Positions 21,541 to 34,236 of a DNA stretch of 64,000 nucleotides are shown here, piece by piece; position 1 is the stretch's first letter; the number at the start of each line of letters is the position of its first letter. The stretch is from Cyrtodaria siliqua (taxonomy: Eukaryota; Mollusca; Bivalvia; Adapedonta; Hiatellidae), in the NCBI GenBank assembly GCA_037043455.1, contig JAWPHD010000135.1:557785-621784 (forward strand), written 5' to 3'. The position numbers and the translations under genes are program-made. Under the pieces are notes generated by a model, which saw only the letters and a program-made list of their open reading frames with translations, ran no database searches and had not been told where the DNA came from.

Positions 21541-22475
21541 CACATATTTCTTTCTCCAATATGTGTAAATCTTTGGTGAAAGTTTAACTGTGTGGAATTA
21601 TTAATAATTAAATGTCCAGGTTAGCTTTCAATTTATTTTGTGTTGGATATTAAACAATTTAAATATGACATTTAATTATGTGTAAAATTGTTTGCAACAA
21701 TAAGTTGATTAGAGAGCCTTGATTTGAAATATAAAAAAATAAAGTGTAATCATAAAGTAATATAGTAATTTCTGGCATATTTAATTTTCATTTAGTCATC
21801 ATAATGTTATTGTTAAGTATATATCTGCTTCAAAACCGAAGCTGATTCATTAGCTTTACGATTAACTAGCTTAAACAAAAATAAAGAAATTGGTAACATT
21901 GTAATTAAATCATGTTAAAGTTGTTTCCATGCAGTGTCCATTTATTTCCCAGGACGTTTGATTAGGCATGTGATAAAACAGACTCGAAATGAAAAGAAAC
22001 ATATATATTCATCCTGAATAAACTTGGTCCATTTATTTCCCGACACCGTCCAGTTATTTCCCAGAACATTTTTTCCTCCAATAGTATTTATAAGTTGTGT
22101 TTGTAAAGCTGCGTTGTACATCAACACTGAGGAAAATTGATCAGAAAATTTATTTTTCGACATATTTTCGAAAATTAATTATATAATGAGTTTGTATACA
22201 ACTACATTAAGGTTAACTATCCAACTCTAAACCAGATTTAATTTGAGTTCATCCAGACTATTGTATTAATGCAGCCATCATACAAAATAATATAGGAAAG
22301 TATGCGAAGTTCTTGGTGTACAATTTCTATGATTCTTCTGCATTTCATTGTACGTTTACATTGACTTTAACCTTTGAGATTCTCCCTATAGACCCTTTTG
22401 CTATTTTTCGCCGTTATTAATGCGCGCATGTGCAGTGTAGATTCCGTCCAGAAATTTCCAGGTCCAGTTATTTCC
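21541..22475 (+). repeat. degenerate edge of the satellite array
   Basis: AT-rich sequence in which only the word (G)TCCA(G/T)TTATTTCCC recurs, near 21935, 22028, 22048 and 22460. It looks like the decayed edge of the array, ending at a tRNA-derived SINE. No gene; the 73-codon frame at 21942-22163 has no features. Confidence 0.5.
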
Positions 22476-22477
22476 CG

Positions 22478-22680
22478 TTACACCGGTACTAAGCACTGCA
22501 TGTACAGTAATTATTTTGATCAATGATCAATAACATGGCCACGTTGACGAACGAACTCACGACTTCTCTATCTGGAGTCTGACGCTCTACCACTAGACTA
22601 CCTACTCCTCCGAATTATATCGTACGTTGTTATGTTGTGTATACAAGTATATCCATGTAAATGTACTTAACAACATTTTT
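22478..22680 (-). mobile_element. tRNA-derived SINE, copy 1
   Basis: The minus strand contains a tRNA-like head (GTAGTCTAGTGGTAGAGCGTC, an A-box, and GTGAGTTCGTTC, a B-box-like element) followed by a tail shared with 55085-55270. Outside the A-box, where copy 2 has a small deletion, the two copies agree closely over about 190 bp. No intact tRNA fold results. Confidence 0.6.
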
Positions 22681-23419
22681 TTTCCGGCCCTCTTTATATA
22701 TAAAGACGGCCCATTTATTTTCCTCGTCATAGGTACATGGGGGTCGGAGAATCATCCCCCGTACTACCGTACAATAGTCGATAATTGTAATAAATCATTA
22801 TATATTTAAGAAACAAAGTATTCATAATACATGCCAGCCAAATAAATAAGTACAATATCGAAGATCACAATTCTAATCTTGTTATTGTATGCCCAAAATA
22901 CGAATAAGTTAGTTAAAAGATGAATACCTCACTGTAATAAGATGATTTATCTTCGGCTAGCATATATCATAATATACACATTAACATTACAATTCAATTT
23001 AACCATTGTTATGATGGAGATATTTTTTTTCTATTTACTTTATTGTCACAAATTGAATTGCTATTTGTAAATAGGGGATAATACATGCAAGGGGGATGGA
23101 GGGGGGATTTTTTACTGAAACCAATTTCTAAAGGTTAAACAAATAATCGGGTTCCAACAACAATTGGGTGAGAAAGTAGGTGAACTCGCAGGAAAATGTC
23201 AGGCCCCCTCCTGAGATAAAATGGTCGTCCCCTTAATAAAAGGAAGGGAGGTAATTCATGTTATATTCCGTCCATATTTTCCCGAACGGGTTGTTTCCCT
23301 TCCTTGTGACAATACAAAAAAGAATAGTAAGAAAATAAACTTCCTCATTGACAATACAAAAAAGAATAGTAAGAAAATAAACTTCCTCATTGATTTTAAA
23401 AGACCCATATTCTGACCTC
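22681..23419. other. spacer with an exact 42-bp tandem duplication
   Basis: No gene visible. A 42-bp unit starting TGACAATACAAAAAAGAATAG is repeated without change at 23307-23348 and 23349-23390, indicating a recent event. Confidence 0.7.
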
Positions 23420-25750
23420 GTTCGAAATGACTAGTGTAATTTTGCCATTTCTCATTGTTCTCAAAGCTATTACTTTTTCTGGGTTATATTGGTAGAGAAC
23501 TGAGTTTTTATACATGGTTAAACATGGTAATCTCTTATCTATTCTGCAAAAGTAAATACATTTCTTGGCTTCTAGTATAAGATGATTTAAACTATTATCT
23601 GGTGTAATTTCTCCGAATATAATTTTACTTATATGTAATAAATGTTAAATTATGAAGATGTCTGCACCGTTCTTTAAACCAGTTGCAAACACTATTCCAA
23701 AAAAGATGGCACATTGCTAACGTGCCAGAATAATTGAATTAATGATTATGTGTCTTCATTACAGAAAGAACATCTGATAGTAATATTCATTTTAACAAGA
23801 AGTTTATTTGTTGCTAAGATATGGTGTAATAATACTGTCTGTAACCAAATAAGTGCAGTGTCTTTTGTTATGTTAAAAGGGAGTAAAAATATATTTCTCC
23901 ATTCTTCTTTTTTTTTCCTTCATTTTCTTGATTTCATTTTAATATTGCTTTTGGTTCAGTTGTTTTTCTATTCAGAAATAGAATGGGGCCTTTATATTTA
24001 TCTTTCGTTATTTCTAATCGGTTAATTGTTGATTTTATTGCCCTTATAACACGTTCATACTCAATAAAGTTTGAAAAATATCCATATTTTCCTTGAAACA
24101 AGTCAAATCACCATTTTCATCTACAAGATCATTAACAAAAATAATATTCAACTTTATAAACAATTACTTCCAGTCTTAATTGTATCATTGAGAAAAACTG
24201 GTTCCATTAATATATCATTCCATGAATTTGGAGCAAGTTCTTTTTTTAACTGACTCAATGCACTATATACTTCATTCCAAAATGGGTTGTCTATCTTGTT
24301 CAGGTGGTTGTCTATAAAGTTATGTCCAAATTTAGCATGTGCTTTTGCAAAAGGGTACATAGTTTCAAAAAGGTGACATCATTTTCTATTGACCATATTC
24401 AGTCTTCTTATCCAAGTGACCTTCAGGGATTTCATAAAATATTCTATATTTAACATATTTAGTCCCCCTACACTATAAGGCTGATTTAAAATGTCCCTTT
24501 TCCATATATATTCATAAAATAGTGAGTTTAACTGTTTCATGATTATTTTTGGTGGGTTTGGGATGGTTAATATGAGGTGATTGATTTTTGACAGTGCAAG
24601 GCTTTTTATCACAATGATTTTACCATATGGGCTGAGCCTTCTTATTGACATCTAGATATAAGTTCTTTGATTTATTTAATCTTATTATCATAGTTTAAAG
24701 TTATCATATCTGCCAGATTTGTTGAAAAAATGATTCCCAGTAGTTTGAAATTGATTTGGTCCCAGTTTAATTGAGCCTCTGGGCATAATGTATCATTAAT
24801 TCCCTTTTTTGCTCCAAACCAGACAACTCTTGTTTTCTCAATGTTACATTTAAGACCAGAAATCTTTGCATACAATTTTAAAACCAATAATGTATGTTTT
24901 AATGACTTTTCAGAGCCATCTAATGTAAGACTGGTGTCGTCCGCATATTGATTTACCAGTAACTCAATACCATCTACCTTAATACCTGTAATATTTGTAT
25001 GTGTTCTAATCAAGATGGCCAGCACATGCTACAAATATATAAGGAGACAAAGTGTCCCCTTGTCTGCAACCTATGTATATTAAAAAAAGGTGATGCATGG
25101 CCATTTACTACAATACATGATATGATATTAATATGAAACGTTCTTACCCACCTTTTAATGGAATTGCCAAAATTAAAAAAAGTAAACTTTATGAATAAAA
25201 GATCATGAGAGGGAGTCAAATGCTTTTTCAAAATCTATCATAAGTAAAAGACTCACAATTTGTTTTTGTCTGCAAAATGAAAAAGGTCATAGATAGTTCT
25301 TGTGGTTTCACCCATATAACGCCCTAAAATAAAACCTGTTTGATCTGGATCAATAATTATTGGTAAAAATCGTTTTATTCTGTTTGATATACAAGCAGAA
25401 CCTATTTTATATGTAGAATTCAGTAGTGATATGGGTCTCCAGTTTTTTCAGTAACATTTCATCTTTATTACCCTTTGGGATACATGTAATTACTCCTTCT
25501 TTTTGGGTGCTTGACAGTTCTTCTTTTTGGTAACCGAAATTTAGGGATCTGACTACAAAGTGACCCAAATCCTTCCAAACAAACATCTTAATTCAAATAA
25601 AATAATTGTTTTTGTTTTTGTCCAAGGATGTCTCCATCTACAATGTTTTGTTTTTCAAAAATATCAATTTCTTTAATCAGCATTTCTTCAGTTTTATTCT
25701 TTTCTTATATATCAGAGTCTGGCGTGCCGTCTATAAATTGGTTAATTGAT
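23420..25750 (-). pseudogene. L1/Tx1-type LINE reverse transcriptase
   Basis: Readable minus-strand motifs in order: GVITCIPKGNKDEMLL, WRPISLLNSTYKIGSACISN, TGFILGRYMGETTRTIYD, a DFEKAF-type motif A across a frameshift near 25230, QTRGHFVSLYI (motif B region), VNQYADDTSLTLDG (motif C, about 24930), SGLKCNIEKTRVVWFG, KLLGIIFSTNL, SPYGKIIVIKSLALSKINHL, and a C-terminal zinc-type tail ending near 23420. These are diagnostic of the L1/Tx1 superfamily. The catalytic YADD is intact. At least five frameshifts inactivate the copy. Confidence 0.85.
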
Positions 25751-25759
25751 TACTGTTCT

Positions 25760-26224
25760 TTTGTATTTTTAGTCCCCTACCGGTCCCGGGGGGACTATTA
25801 GTTTGCACCCTGTCCGTCCGTCCGTCCTTCCTTCCGTCCGTCCGTCCTTCCAAAATGCTTGTCCGGGCCATATTTTCAATACTATAAGACTTTGAGATAC
25901 CAAACTTGGTATGTGGATACATCTTGGAATAGCGGTGTGTCGCGTACCAAAAACAGGTCACTGTGACCTTGACCTTGACCTGTGACCTCTGTCATAGAAA
26001 ATGCTTGTCCGGACCGTTTTCAGTACTATAACACTTAAAGATACCAAACTTGATATTTGAATACATCGTGGGAGAGCGATGTGTCCCATACCAAAATAAG
26101 GTCATTGTGACCTTGACCTTGATCTTTGACCTCCATCATAGAAAACGTTTGGAAAATGTTTGTCTGGGCAAGTGGGGGACTATGAATTGTCCTGCAATTC
26201 TTGATGCTCTTGTTTATAATTGTT
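25760..26224. mobile_element. MITE with AGTCCCC termini and nuclear-receptor-like half-sites
   Basis: It starts AGTCCCCTACCGGTCC, and about 410 bp later GTGGGGGACT mirrors that tip, followed by a short tail to the LINE junction. Two internal ~180-bp half-units each contain GTGACCTTGACCTTGA(C/T)C, CATAGAAAA and ATACCAAACTTG. A (GTCC)n run lies at 25807-25850. It splits the LINE precisely between IINK and the pre-RT region. Confidence 0.7.
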
Positions 26225-27000
26225 TTAACTAAGTCTATGTATTCAAAATCTCTCAACAATGAATTATTAAATTTCAAAAAAGATTTTCCCGGTTTAAATG
26301 TACCTATAGTAAAGTCGAATATGACCCTTGAATGGTCCGTTCTATAACCGAGTGCTATGTATGAGTCGTTTACATTTGTATATAACTTATTAGATATAAA
26401 GAAATAGTCTAATCTTGCCCACTTTAGTGGGGATTATTTAAACAATGTAAAGTGTTTGTTTTTTCTAAGTTCAAATCCCGCCATATGTCGAGCATATTTA
26501 ACTCAGAGAGAATATTTATCATTTCACCTCTTGCTTTTTTGTTATTTTCATGTAATTAATTATCATGAAGTAAAAATCATGTGATCATGATTGATTGCAA
26601 AATTAATGTCGCCTCTCATTATAGTGTAATCATTCCCAATCTTAAGCAATTCGTTCGTCAAAATGAGTAAATATCTGGATCATCTTTATTTGGTCCGTAT
26701 ATATTACACGGACATTCGTCTACCATTTATTGTAATATCTAAAATTATTTTATTACCTCTATCGTCTATAATTTTATTATGTAATTATATTCAAAAGTAT
26801 TATTAAAAAAAAAGGAAACACCTCTCGTTTGAGACGAAACTGAATTTAATAATACAATCATAACCCCATAGTGATTTAATATACGGATCATCTTTTGGCA
26901 TAAAATAAACATCTTGTAAAACGTATACATCCTATTTGTTCTTTTTTAAAAAGTTTAAAACATCAAACCTTTTGGAGACATCCGCTAAACCTTGGCAATT
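26225..27000 (-). pseudogene. L1/Tx1-type LINE endonuclease domain
   Basis: Broken minus-strand frames give QDVYFMPKDDPYIKSLWGYDC, NERGVSFFFNNTFEY, DDRG followed by an ILDITI stretch, and near the end LDYFFISNKLY, ALGYRTDHSRV (catalytic DH) and KPGKSFLKFNNSLLRDFEY. These match the APE-like nuclease of L1/Tx1 ORF2, which nicks the target site. The frame stops at the MITE. Confidence 0.75.
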
Positions 27001-27627
27001 CATGCTACTGCACTTTATATTATATGTCATTTAGTCATGTCTGCTTAAATATTTATTTATAAATACACATTCATTAAATTGTGGACATGGAAGTACTGGC
27101 CACTTTAAAACTCCATATAACACAGAAACAATCTTGAACCTGAACGTATAGTCAGTAGCTAACACGAGTATTAATAGCTTAAAGAAAAATGGCTGATTGA
27201 GCAAAGTAAATACGAAACGGGTCGGGTGTAATAAAAACATCAAATTCGTTATTGTCGAAACAAAAGTAGGTCGCATAAAATACAAAAATGTAAACAAATA
27301 ACAAGGTAACAAACAATTACGCATATTGTTTGTTGCCGGCAGGCATTGTTCGATTAAGTACTAGTGTACTCGTATACAACACACCTGTAAATGGGTCCAC
27401 ACACGCAAGAAAGTAACGAAATTAATCATTAATAAACACGCCTTTGTTTTCGAAACATTTTCGAAACGGAAAGTATCACCCTCAAAGTATGTGTGGGCGC
27501 TTAGAAATGTATTACAGCCTGTTACGCTTGGCCCTTAAAGCGCCTACTAAGAATTAATTTAATCCCGGTTTTGATGACGTCACGTGTAAACAGTTCTCTG
27601 CCAGTGTAGATTGTAACGCGTTTCATC
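27001..27627. other. spacer left of the large palindrome
   Basis: No gene recognised; the 97-codon minus frame at 27031-27324 is hydrophobic but has no family features. The mirror copy of the palindrome does not extend here. Confidence 0.4.
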
Positions 27628-28580
27628 TTTACACACCAATATGCAACCATTACTTATTTCCAAACATCCCATTATAGAGGTACTGGTTTTGCCCTCAGTG
27701 AGTTAAGAGGCATTTATATAATTAAACTCTTAACTGTGTTTAATCTTTGTCAGAGATATACACCTTTCTACAGAACTCTACCATGTAATATTTTCTTGGT
27801 CCTAATTTGCAAACTATTAAACATATCGGAATTGAAACGTAAAAATAAAGTTGTTCCTTACCACAATTCAGCCGATACAAGTGTTTCATAAAACACTATT
27901 ATTTGATGATATATTACTATCCAAATTAAACCCTATTCGTGGTATATCTAATAACGGTTATATAACTTCAGGTATTGAATTTAAATTAAAGAATCAAGAA
28001 TGACATGAATGAGCGTGTACTAGCACACTTAATATTGTTAATGAAATGTTTAATGCAGTTTCAGAAAATGAGCGTAATGTTATAATTAGCAAAACGAAGA
28101 ACACCATCGCTCCAATGCATTTAGGAATAGCAAAACACACTTTTGTTGATATTTCTCAATCACTTTTAGTTTTGCCTTCAATAATTGATGCATACATCGG
28201 TACTGAACTGTTAAACAATCTACATGTCAAATTATGGATTTACTACGAAGCGTGTAAGGCTGTATATTTGAAAAAAAATATTTTAATTTGTATTCGCACT
28301 TTTATTGCAACGGTCCCATCCCTCCCAAAGTGGTGGTCTGTTATAAATGTCACATCATTATAAATCTCCATTTTTCGCCATATATAGAAATATAAAAAGA
28401 TCGGACAGGGAAAGTAGCATTCAAGGAGGACAGTCAACCACAAAACACAGAAACAAACACGCAAACAGACAAACAAGAAGGCAAAAGCAATAATAAATGG
28501 CAACGACATCACAAACACAAAAGGGTTAACAATAGGGCTACCGCCTTGGAACGGTCAGTGGCAAAGTAGGCCACTGGGGG

Positions 28581-28640
28581 TTTAAACCGGTTCTAGGGCG
28601 CACCAAACCTCACACTTACTCTACTGTCATCCCATTAAAA
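28581..28640 (-). ncRNA. SECIS-like hairpin candidate (copy 2)
   Basis: Same block as in copy 1, with the stem changed to TAGAGT/GCCCTA: one mismatch and one G-T pair. ATGA, apical AA and 3' GAA are kept. Confidence 0.3.
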
Positions 28641-28889
28641 CTGGCCAGTGTAAATAAAGAAATCCCCGCCATGATCTAATCTCTAACCAACAAGGCAGCA
28701 TCAATAGGCAATATAAGTAAAACACAAATATGCTCGCGTAAATATAATACAAAAAAAACAATAGCCTAGAAAGCCACAATGAAGGTACCCAATGACTTGG
28801 CAGAAGCCAGAGCAGTAAGAGAATAAACCATTAAGGGCACGACAAGAAAGATCATAGACAAACATCAAACGCCACCGCGCCAATGGGCT

Positions 28890-31687
28890 TTAGGTAGGCG
28901 TCATCATAGGGTCCACAGCCTGTCCGGCCATTGTACAATTAAGGAGGAAAGCATAGTGGAGAACTGTAAAAGGGTCCACCACCAAGCATGCAGTACGTTG
29001 CAAAATGATAGGGTCATAACCTCTTTTGATAAACTTTTTAACAAGTTTAACAAAGATAGTACGAAAGTGATCATGACCAAGAATCTTACGAAGTTTATAA
29101 ATCAATCACCATAGAAGTCAGGTTGTGATAGTCCGTGTCGCAGAAGAGTCCTTAAATTATTTTGATATTTGGAAATAAGATCAAAGGTTTTACTAAGTTT
29201 ATGGTAACGGTAACCTGATTGAGTAACTTTTTATTTATACAAAGATTACGAATATTAAAGTCCTCAACTCGAGTACAAGCTCTAGAAAAACGAATAAGTT
29301 GAGATACATACACCCCATAAAAGTTGCTCGGGGATAATTAACAATGTCAAAATTAAAATCATCCCTCTTGTCATAGATTTTGCTAATTATTTCACCATTT
29401 TCATCAGAGAGATCCAAATCAAGAAAAGAAGCGTTCTTATCAGATGGTTTAGCTTTGTTAAGCTGAAGTTCTTTAGGATAAATATAATTAACCATAGTTG
29501 GAAAGAAATGGTTGTCAATGTTTAATATGTCATCCAGATACCGAGAGGTGTCATTAAAGGCTTCAATAACATCTGCCTGGGTATCTGGTGAAAGACTCAA
29601 CATGAAATCCCTTTCATATCAAAATAAAAACAAATCTGCGACAAGTGGTGCACAGTTCGTACCCATAGGGATACCAACAATTTGTCTATAAACGGTGGTT
29701 CCATACCTGACGAAAATATTATCTAATAGGAAGATGAGTGCTTCACACACTTCATAGCAAGTCCACATAGTATAATTGTCTAAACTGCCGTTAGTAAAAA
29801 ACGCTTTTATATTATTACATGCCAAAAATGTAGTATTTTCTCTAGCGAATGTTTTTTGAATAAGAGAAATTAGCTTGTCTTTAATAAGATGATGTGGTAA
29901 GGTTGTATATAGTGTCTAGAAGTCATAAGTTGATGAAACTTGACCTTTATTGAATTTTTTATCAAGAACGTCTCCTTGAATCTTTTATAGACCAAAATAA
30001 ATTAATCCCAGAGTTTTCATAAGTTGTATCACAATATAGTTTAACGTGATCTTTAACGGCAGTAAGACAAGAAGTTGAAGTTTGGAGATGTTTGTTGTGG
30101 TACAGGTACTAAAAAGCGAGCCTTATACGGATTGTTATGTAATTTAGGAATCCAGTACATAGTAGGCAGTTTATTTTGCTTATCGTTTACACCAGCCTTG
30201 AAAATAGTGCACCGAGTGATATGTGCGGAAACAACATCATCCTCAGTAGAATTAACAGGAGTATAGGAATTGGTGCTGCCGATTTCTAGAGATAAAACAT
30301 TGACGTAATGTAGGCGTCAAACAATAATTACATTATTAACTCTTTATATGCAGGAACTAAAACAAATTTATTGTGAAATTCCTGAATTCCCGATTTTAAA
30401 TTACGAAAAGAAAACCTAGGTCTCGGAGGAAGTAAAGAGGGCTTAGCCTATAAAAGTTAATACGTGTATCTATAATTTTAAGAATTGACTTTTTCCAAGT
30501 AGAAAGCGAGTTTGGGCCCGCATGTTCTCTACGACACCATTTTATACTCAAATCTTCAATGGAGTTGTCGATCTGGGCACGACAGGTATTAAAATCAATA
30601 GTTGAAGGTAATATATATTTAGGACCTTTCGAAAACAAATACCGAATACGTTTATCAACAATATCAAAATTACCAGTGATGACATGACCTGCTGGAGCAT
30701 AGCAAATTTTTTATGTGATGCATTCACATTCCTTAGGATTATTATGTACTATATCAAGGTCAGAAACTATTTTGCTGTGTTGAAAATAATATTTCTAATA
30801 GGTTTTTTATACTTATAACAAATAACAGGACTTCGGAATTTTTGAAATATTTTGGGATAGAATCAACTACATGAGTATCTCGAAAAATACTATGCATGTC
30901 AATGAAATCAATACGTTTATTAATATATAGTAGTTTTAGAAAATGCCTGACGTGATCAGACTCCTTGTCAATATGGGGTCGGAGAACATTTGAACATGGA
31001 AGCAGTGTCGGCTTCCTCGTCGATCAACTTTAGTGAAGAAATGGACAAAGAGGTAAGCCGTGAAAGCATAGAGTGCTTTCCAAACTGTTTAAAAAAGTAT
31101 GTAAATCAGAGACTGAAATAATTACACGCGATTTACGTTTGATGTTACCATTACGCCTAAGACCATGAGACCTAGATTTACGCTTTCGAATAGAAAATAT
31201 AGAAAAAATGTCAATATTAGGATCTTAAGAAATTTTCCCTTCTTGATAAATATTGTCATTAAGGCCGAGTGGATAAGGTGTCTGTAAGTTTTTCATCCAC
31301 TTAAGTTCTGCAATATGTCTAGCATTTATTTTAAAGCTTTTAATAGCATCATTATCAAAAAATATATAATCAACCGGTTGAAAAGTTACATTATTAATAC
31401 TATGATCTGACTGACGAAAGTGTTGGTAAAAGTATTTTTTATAAGTTTTTAGGATTACTTGTATTATATTTGTGTTCACGAAATCGAACTATTAATGATC
31501 GACCTTTTGTCCAACATACTGTATACCGCAACATGGTGCATTTCAAGTCAGATCATAAATGACGTGAGATGCACGTCAATCAACATTTGAAGCTAGACAT
31601 ACATTAAACAATCTCCCTACAATTAACAGCTGATTGAAAGATAAATAATTGCAACAACTGCACCTCTTAGCATTGCACTTATTAATA
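28890..31687 (-). pseudogene. PLE polyprotein (endonuclease, CxC linker, RT), copy 2
   Basis: Same domain order as copy 1: GIQYVGQ endonuclease core (about 31510-31530), KSFKINARHIAELKWMKN, PLGLNDNIYQ, a linker with ECEC (about 30735), RT with GIPMGTNCAPLVADLFLF and RYLDDILNIDN, and the same MMTPT plus TAA ending at 28890. TGA codons at 31576, 31543 and 30317 match copy 1 in place and spacing. A fourth TGA (29619-29621) replaces Cys before YERDF; it is Cys in copy 1, so it may be a mutation. Other damage: TAA after KIS near 31230, frameshifts near 30700, 29900-29990 and 29350, and a deletion near 30995. Confidence 0.8.
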
Positions 31688-32192
31688 TGTACACGCAACT
31701 AAATAATCAAGTATAACCAAGTGATGCATATTTCTATTATCTATTATTGACATTGTTTTTTTGTTTTATTTGCATATTTTGTAGGTACTCCAAGCATACA
31801 CACCTATATACTCATATTGTGACAGCAACTGATCTAAGTAACCTGTTATTATGGAATGCACTGTTTAAAGACACTTAGTTTTTTGCAATAACTTCCGGCT
31901 ATACCACTCTTGCGGCATGTGCAATTATATCTTAGGTGAAACATAAATATATTAGCATTATCACTTGTTTAGTACAAAGTTATAAAAATCATGACAACAA
32001 GGTGAATGATTAGTCAACGTAAATAAAAAAGTTGACCAGAAATTCACATTACGCAGCCCCGTAGAAGCACGGACATAACCAACTACCAAATAAGACATTC
32101 ATTTTTGATTTGTTTGAATTGTTGTCTACGTCATTTTAGCACCAGTATGTTATGCCATATATGATGGTCGATTTTATGTGGTAGAGGCTGAC

Positions 32193-32748
32193 CCCCTATT
32201 TTGCCTGGGTAGAACCAGTGCTGTTTACATCCCGCCATCCGTAATAATCGACATTCGCACTTAAAGTTGAGCTCCCAGTGAGATTCGAACTAGTGCAAGA
32301 CGAAACAACATGATTGGCACTACTGATACCACTTTGGAACTACCAGTGTTAAATGTTAACCTCTTTGACGTTTACAAGATGATTTTTGAGCTTTGACACA
32401 ATTTTTTGGATGGCGGATTTCTGTGAATGCTACAGTCTCTGTGTGACTGGTTTATGTACTTTAGATACTTACAGCCAGGAAAACCTTATTGATGACCTCT
32501 TATTTATCAATGTCAAAATACATCTTGATAAATTCATAAAAACAATCTGTTTATTTAAATTAAGAAACGATTACTTTTTTTCTGGCAAATTCTAGTACGT
32601 GAACGTGTATGTTAATGAGAAATAAAACCACAGCATTCAAACGTGTTGGCACCATATATCTAACACCACACACTTAAATGAATGAGCAAATAAAATAGTC
32701 AATGTGCAGGATAACACACAACATAAGCCGTGTTGAAGATATTTGTAC
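32193..32748 (-). mobile_element. left-arm-only insertion with a tRNA-like promoter, possible SINE
   Basis: Absent from the mirrored position in the right palindrome arm (about 37738-37765), so it is an insertion there or a deletion here. On the minus strand near 32345-32275 it carries an A-box-like AGTGGTATCAGTAGTGCC and a good B-box (AGTTCGAATCTC), which suggests a tRNA-derived SINE head followed by a tail with ACTGGTTCTACCCAGGCAA. The 69-codon frame at 32386-32595 is probably fortuitous. Confidence 0.45.
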
Positions 32749-33204
32749 CTGGAACAACCAGTAGGCAATACGTTCTACTGAGTAGCACGTGGTTTTAAAA
32801 TGGCGCAACAGACGGAATAACATCCCGCTTCGAAGTAAGTTTTTCTTTAAACTGTCTTTATTACCTCACGCATTTTCATGTACTATAGCGCAAAGTATGC
32901 GGAGTTTTCTGCACTTTATTCCATAACTTTGATTGTAGATGAATGTTCTATAGATATTTTGTTTTATCCGCTCCCATTTCCGAAATGTAATTGTTTGAGT
33001 CAGTACACTAAAATGAAGAGGTTTCCATGATTTTCGTCTTTCTTGAAATGTACTCATTTGCATTAGTTCTAGTCCCGCAACTTTGCTTCATAAACGAAAA
33101 TGCCATATCTACCACAATTTCCCAATACTTGACTATTTCAACTATATATTAGGTATGATTGTCAATAAATTGCCTTCACGACGCGTATGACTTACATAAT
33201 TATC

Positions 33205-34236
33205 TCTCTATTGAAATGGTGAAATAATTAGCAAAATCTATGACAAGTGAGATGATTTTAGTTTTGATATTGTCAATTATCCGCATTTAGATGAGAATGT
33301 TCCTCGAGCAACTTCTTATGGGGTCTATGTGTTTCAACTTATTCGTTTTTCTAGAGCTTGTACTCGAGTTGAGGACTTTAATATTAGTAATCTTTGTTTA
33401 ACTAAAAAGCTACTCCATAAGGGCTACCGTTACCATAAACTTCGTTAAACGTTTGCAAAATTGTATTTTCGTAACCCTGATCTTCTTCAATTGAAGAACT
33501 CTTCTGCGACAATGACTTTTACAACCTAACGTCTATGGTGATGTGATTTACAAACTTCGTAAGATTCCTGGTCATGATCACTTTCATACTATCTCTGTTA
33601 AACTTGTTAAAAGGTTTATCAAAAGAGGTTATGACCCTATTATTTTGCAACGTACTGCATGCTTGGTGGTGGACCCATTTACATTCCTCTTTAATTGTAC
33701 GATGACCGGACAGGCTCTAAACCCTATGATGACGTCTACCTAAAGCCCAAAAGGACGGTGACGTTTGACGTTTGTCTACGGTCTTGCCTTGTCGTGCCCT
33801 CAATAGTTTATTCTCTTAGTGAACTGGCTTCTACCAATTCATCGAGTACCTTCTTTGTGGCTTTCTAGGCTATTTTTTTTGTATTTATTTATACACGAGC
33901 ATCTTTATGTTTTACTTATATTGCCTATTAATGCTGCCTTGTTGGTTAGAGAATAGTTCATGGCAGGAATTTCTTTATTTACACTGTCTAGTTTTATTGG
34001 GATGACAGTAGGGTAAGTGTTAGGTTTGGTGCACCCTAGAACCTGGTTTAAACCCCAGCGGGCTTTTTGCCACTGACCGTTCCAAGGCGGTAGCCCTATT
34101 GTCAACCCCTTTGTGTTTGTGACGTCATATGCCTTTATTATTACTATTGCCATTCTTGTTTGTCTTTTTGCGTGTTTTGGGGTTTACTGTGTTCTGTGAA
34201 AGCTGCATTTCCTGTTCGATTTTTATACATACTTTT
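33205..34236 (+). mobile_element. PLE 3' fragment in the left palindrome arm
   Basis: C-terminal RT region from the degraded ISKIYDKRDDF segment through the conserved stop (about 33741-33743), then the 3' UTR with the hairpin block (about 33994-34055). Several frameshifts. Its coding part is mirrored by the minus-strand fragment at 36553-37108. Confidence 0.8.

Larger units (their letters stand above)
23420..27000 (-). mobile_element. L1/Tx1-type LINE, split by a MITE
   Basis: Minus-strand order: endonuclease (about 27000-26225), a MITE insertion (26224-25760), then the region before RT, RT and C-terminus (25750-23420). About 3.1 kb of ORF2-type sequence without the MITE. Many frameshifts and stops. 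No ORF1 or clear 3' tail was found. Confidence 0.8.
28375..31687 (-). mobile_element. Penelope-like element copy 2, Naiad type, 5'-truncated
   Basis: Minus strand: begins inside the cysteine-rich N-terminal region at about 31687 and runs to the common 3' tip near 28375. It interrupts the left palindrome arm. The mirrored site in the right arm (about 38310-38400) lacks it, so the insertion post-dates the arm duplication. The 3' UTR keeps the SECIS-like hairpin at 28581-28640. Confidence 0.85.

Noticed and set aside
10066..22475. CRISPR array
   Set aside because: Long ~185-bp satellite units without short constant repeats and variable spacers, in eukaryotic DNA.
29619..29621. Fourth selenocysteine codon in PLE copy 2
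   Set aside because: Copy 1 and the fragments at 40100 have Cys codons here and copy 3 keeps TGC; a single TGC to TGA mutation is simpler.
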